Shown here: positions 63,596-64,000 of the stretch, one piece after another
Layout: every line of letters begins with the position of its first letter
How positions within the stretch are numbered: the first letter of the stretch is position 1
Source: Candidatus Gastranaerophilales bacterium
GTDB taxonomy: Bacteria > Cyanobacteriota > Vampirovibrionia > Gastranaerophilales > Gastranaerophilaceae
DNA length: 64,000 bases
Assembly (NCBI GenBank): GCA_944323625.1
Contig: CALUTD010000001.1
Coordinates: forward strand, 203,996-267,995
Reading direction: 5' to 3'
Translations under genes and position numbers: made by a program
The notes under the pieces: model-generated
What the model was told of the DNA's origin: nothing
The model's input: only the letters and a program-made list of their open reading frames with translations
Databases searched by the model: none

Positions 63596-63673
63596 GGGAT
63601 CGTAGCTCAGTTTGGTTAGAGTGTCTGCCTGTCACGCAGAAGGTCGCGAGTTCGAGCCTCGTCGGTCCCGCCA
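63596..63673 (+). tRNA. tRNA-Asp (anticodon GTC)
   Basis: Acceptor GGGATCG pairs with CGGTCCC (one G-T pair). Anticodon arm TCTGC-CTGTCAC-GCAGA gives GTC. T arm GCGAGTTCGAGCCTCGT. Discriminator G and an encoded CCA (63671-63673), unlike the tRNA-Gly in this window. Confidence 0.95.
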
Positions 63674-63680
63674 TTTACAA

Positions 63681-63713
63681 AAAATAAGTCTGTTTATCAG
63701 ACTTATTTTTTTT
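63681..63713 (+). terminator. Terminator of tRNA-Asp
   Basis: AAATAAGTCTG-TTTAT-CAGACTTATTT followed by T residues, seven bases after the tRNA. It is repeated at about 63898-63930 in the tandem copy. Confidence 0.85.
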
Positions 63714-63730
63714 GTCAAAAATTATGGAAT

Positions 63731-63872
63731 AAAGAGGCGAGAACTCCGCAAGGCAAAGCCTTGCTTTTTGTTCGAGCGACCTGTGAGCAGAGTGCGAAGG
63801 TCTTTTCTTGAGAAGAAACGAAGTTTCTGAAAAGAAAAACCGTAGGCACGTTTAACGCGAACAGGTCAAGAC
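63731..63872. repeat. Structured dispersed element, copy 5 (after tRNA-Asp)
   Basis: GCAAGGC-AAA-GCCTTGC hairpin (63748-63764). GACCTGT (63778-63784) pairs with ACAGGTC (63861-63867). TTTTCTT (63803-63809) pairs with AAGAAAA (63832-63838) and encloses AGAAAC-GAA-GTTTCT followed by CTGAAAA. The same order of parts appears in copy 4 after tRNA-Gly. Confidence 0.6.
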
Positions 63873-64000
63873 GGCCTCGTCGGTCCCGCCATTTACAAAA
63901 AATAAGTCTGTTTATCAGACTTATTTTTTTGTCAAAAATTATGGAATAAAGAGGCGAGAACTCCGCAAGGCAAAGCCTTGCTTTTTGTTCGAGCGACCTG

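Larger units (their letters stand above)
63656..64000. repeat. 218-bp direct repeat including the tRNA-Asp 3' end
   Basis: The sequence from GCCTCGTCGGTCCCGCCA (63656) recurs from 63874 to the window end, with one T fewer in the terminator T run. The repeat carries the last 18 bases of the tRNA, its terminator and the start of structured copy 5. The second unit is cut by the window edge. Confidence 0.85.

Noticed and set aside
63656..63891. Simple attL/attR of an integrated element at tRNA-Asp
   Set aside because: The repeat continues about 110 bases beyond the tRNA end in both copies, so it is a tandem duplication; no integrase is seen.

Overview
The window is AT-rich bacterial chromosome. 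Several features suggest a gut cyanobacterium-related lineage (Melainabacteria/Vampirovibrionia, Gastranaerophilales-like): a cyanobacterial-style PurA N-terminus, a Ski2-like helicase next to aroF and ffh, the [FeFe]-hydrogenase maturase HydF (anaerobic fermenter), and many single-gene type IV pilin-like proteins with an FTLAEVL leader and a shared D-x-N-G...P-N-x-x-G-R-D motif. This assignment is inferred from family resemblance; the window contains no rRNA.

Bases 1 to about 12,300 are the right part of a podovirus-like prophage. Reading leftwards on the minus strand it holds a zinc-ribbon protein, small and large terminase, a GH108-type endolysin, a second GH108 enzyme on a long N-terminal arm, an M23 endopeptidase, a large internal-protein-like ORF, small duplicated genes and the head-tail connector (cut by the window edge). 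Two different enzymes start with the same roughly 50-residue module, which may be a virion-loading tag. On the opposite strand sit three tandem membrane-anchored LprI-like (lysozyme-inhibitor family) proteins and one secreted protein. No integrase is visible.

From 12.6 to 31 kb come housekeeping genes: a pseudouridine synthase, panD, ychF, purA, smpB, the cluster ffh - sugar nucleotidyltransferase - aroF - helicase, hydF, and a spoIID-like - murJ - tsaC operon. From 31 to 44 kb are a LysM-like protein, a very acidic repeat protein, an MFS pump, purH, proC, rpmH (too short for routine ORF lists), a HEAT-repeat protein, a two-component pair and pepA. From 45 to 51.5 kb is a self-contained efflux operon (TetR, TolC-like, HlyD-like, double ATPase, two permeases) whose last permease is frameshifted. 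From 52 to 64 kb are an SbcCD/YhaNO-like pair, lepB, a polyprenyl synthase, tRNA-Gly, a lipoprotein, glyS and tRNA-Asp.

The most interesting signals are outside ordinary gene content. (1) Two pilin genes carry a G9 and a G10 tract in their leader that puts the pilin out of frame, with conserved flanking sequence: candidate phase-variable pilins, both OFF here. (2) A family of dispersed GC-rich structured elements (three copies after rpmH, one after each tRNA) keeps its stems by compensatory base changes. (3) The prophage has a shared N-terminal tag, an LprI-like triplet, a duplicated small-gene cassette and a gene remnant read through out of frame. (4) Several genes have a perfect TATAAT 6-7 bases before the ATG and no Shine-Dalgarno, which points to leaderless mRNAs.
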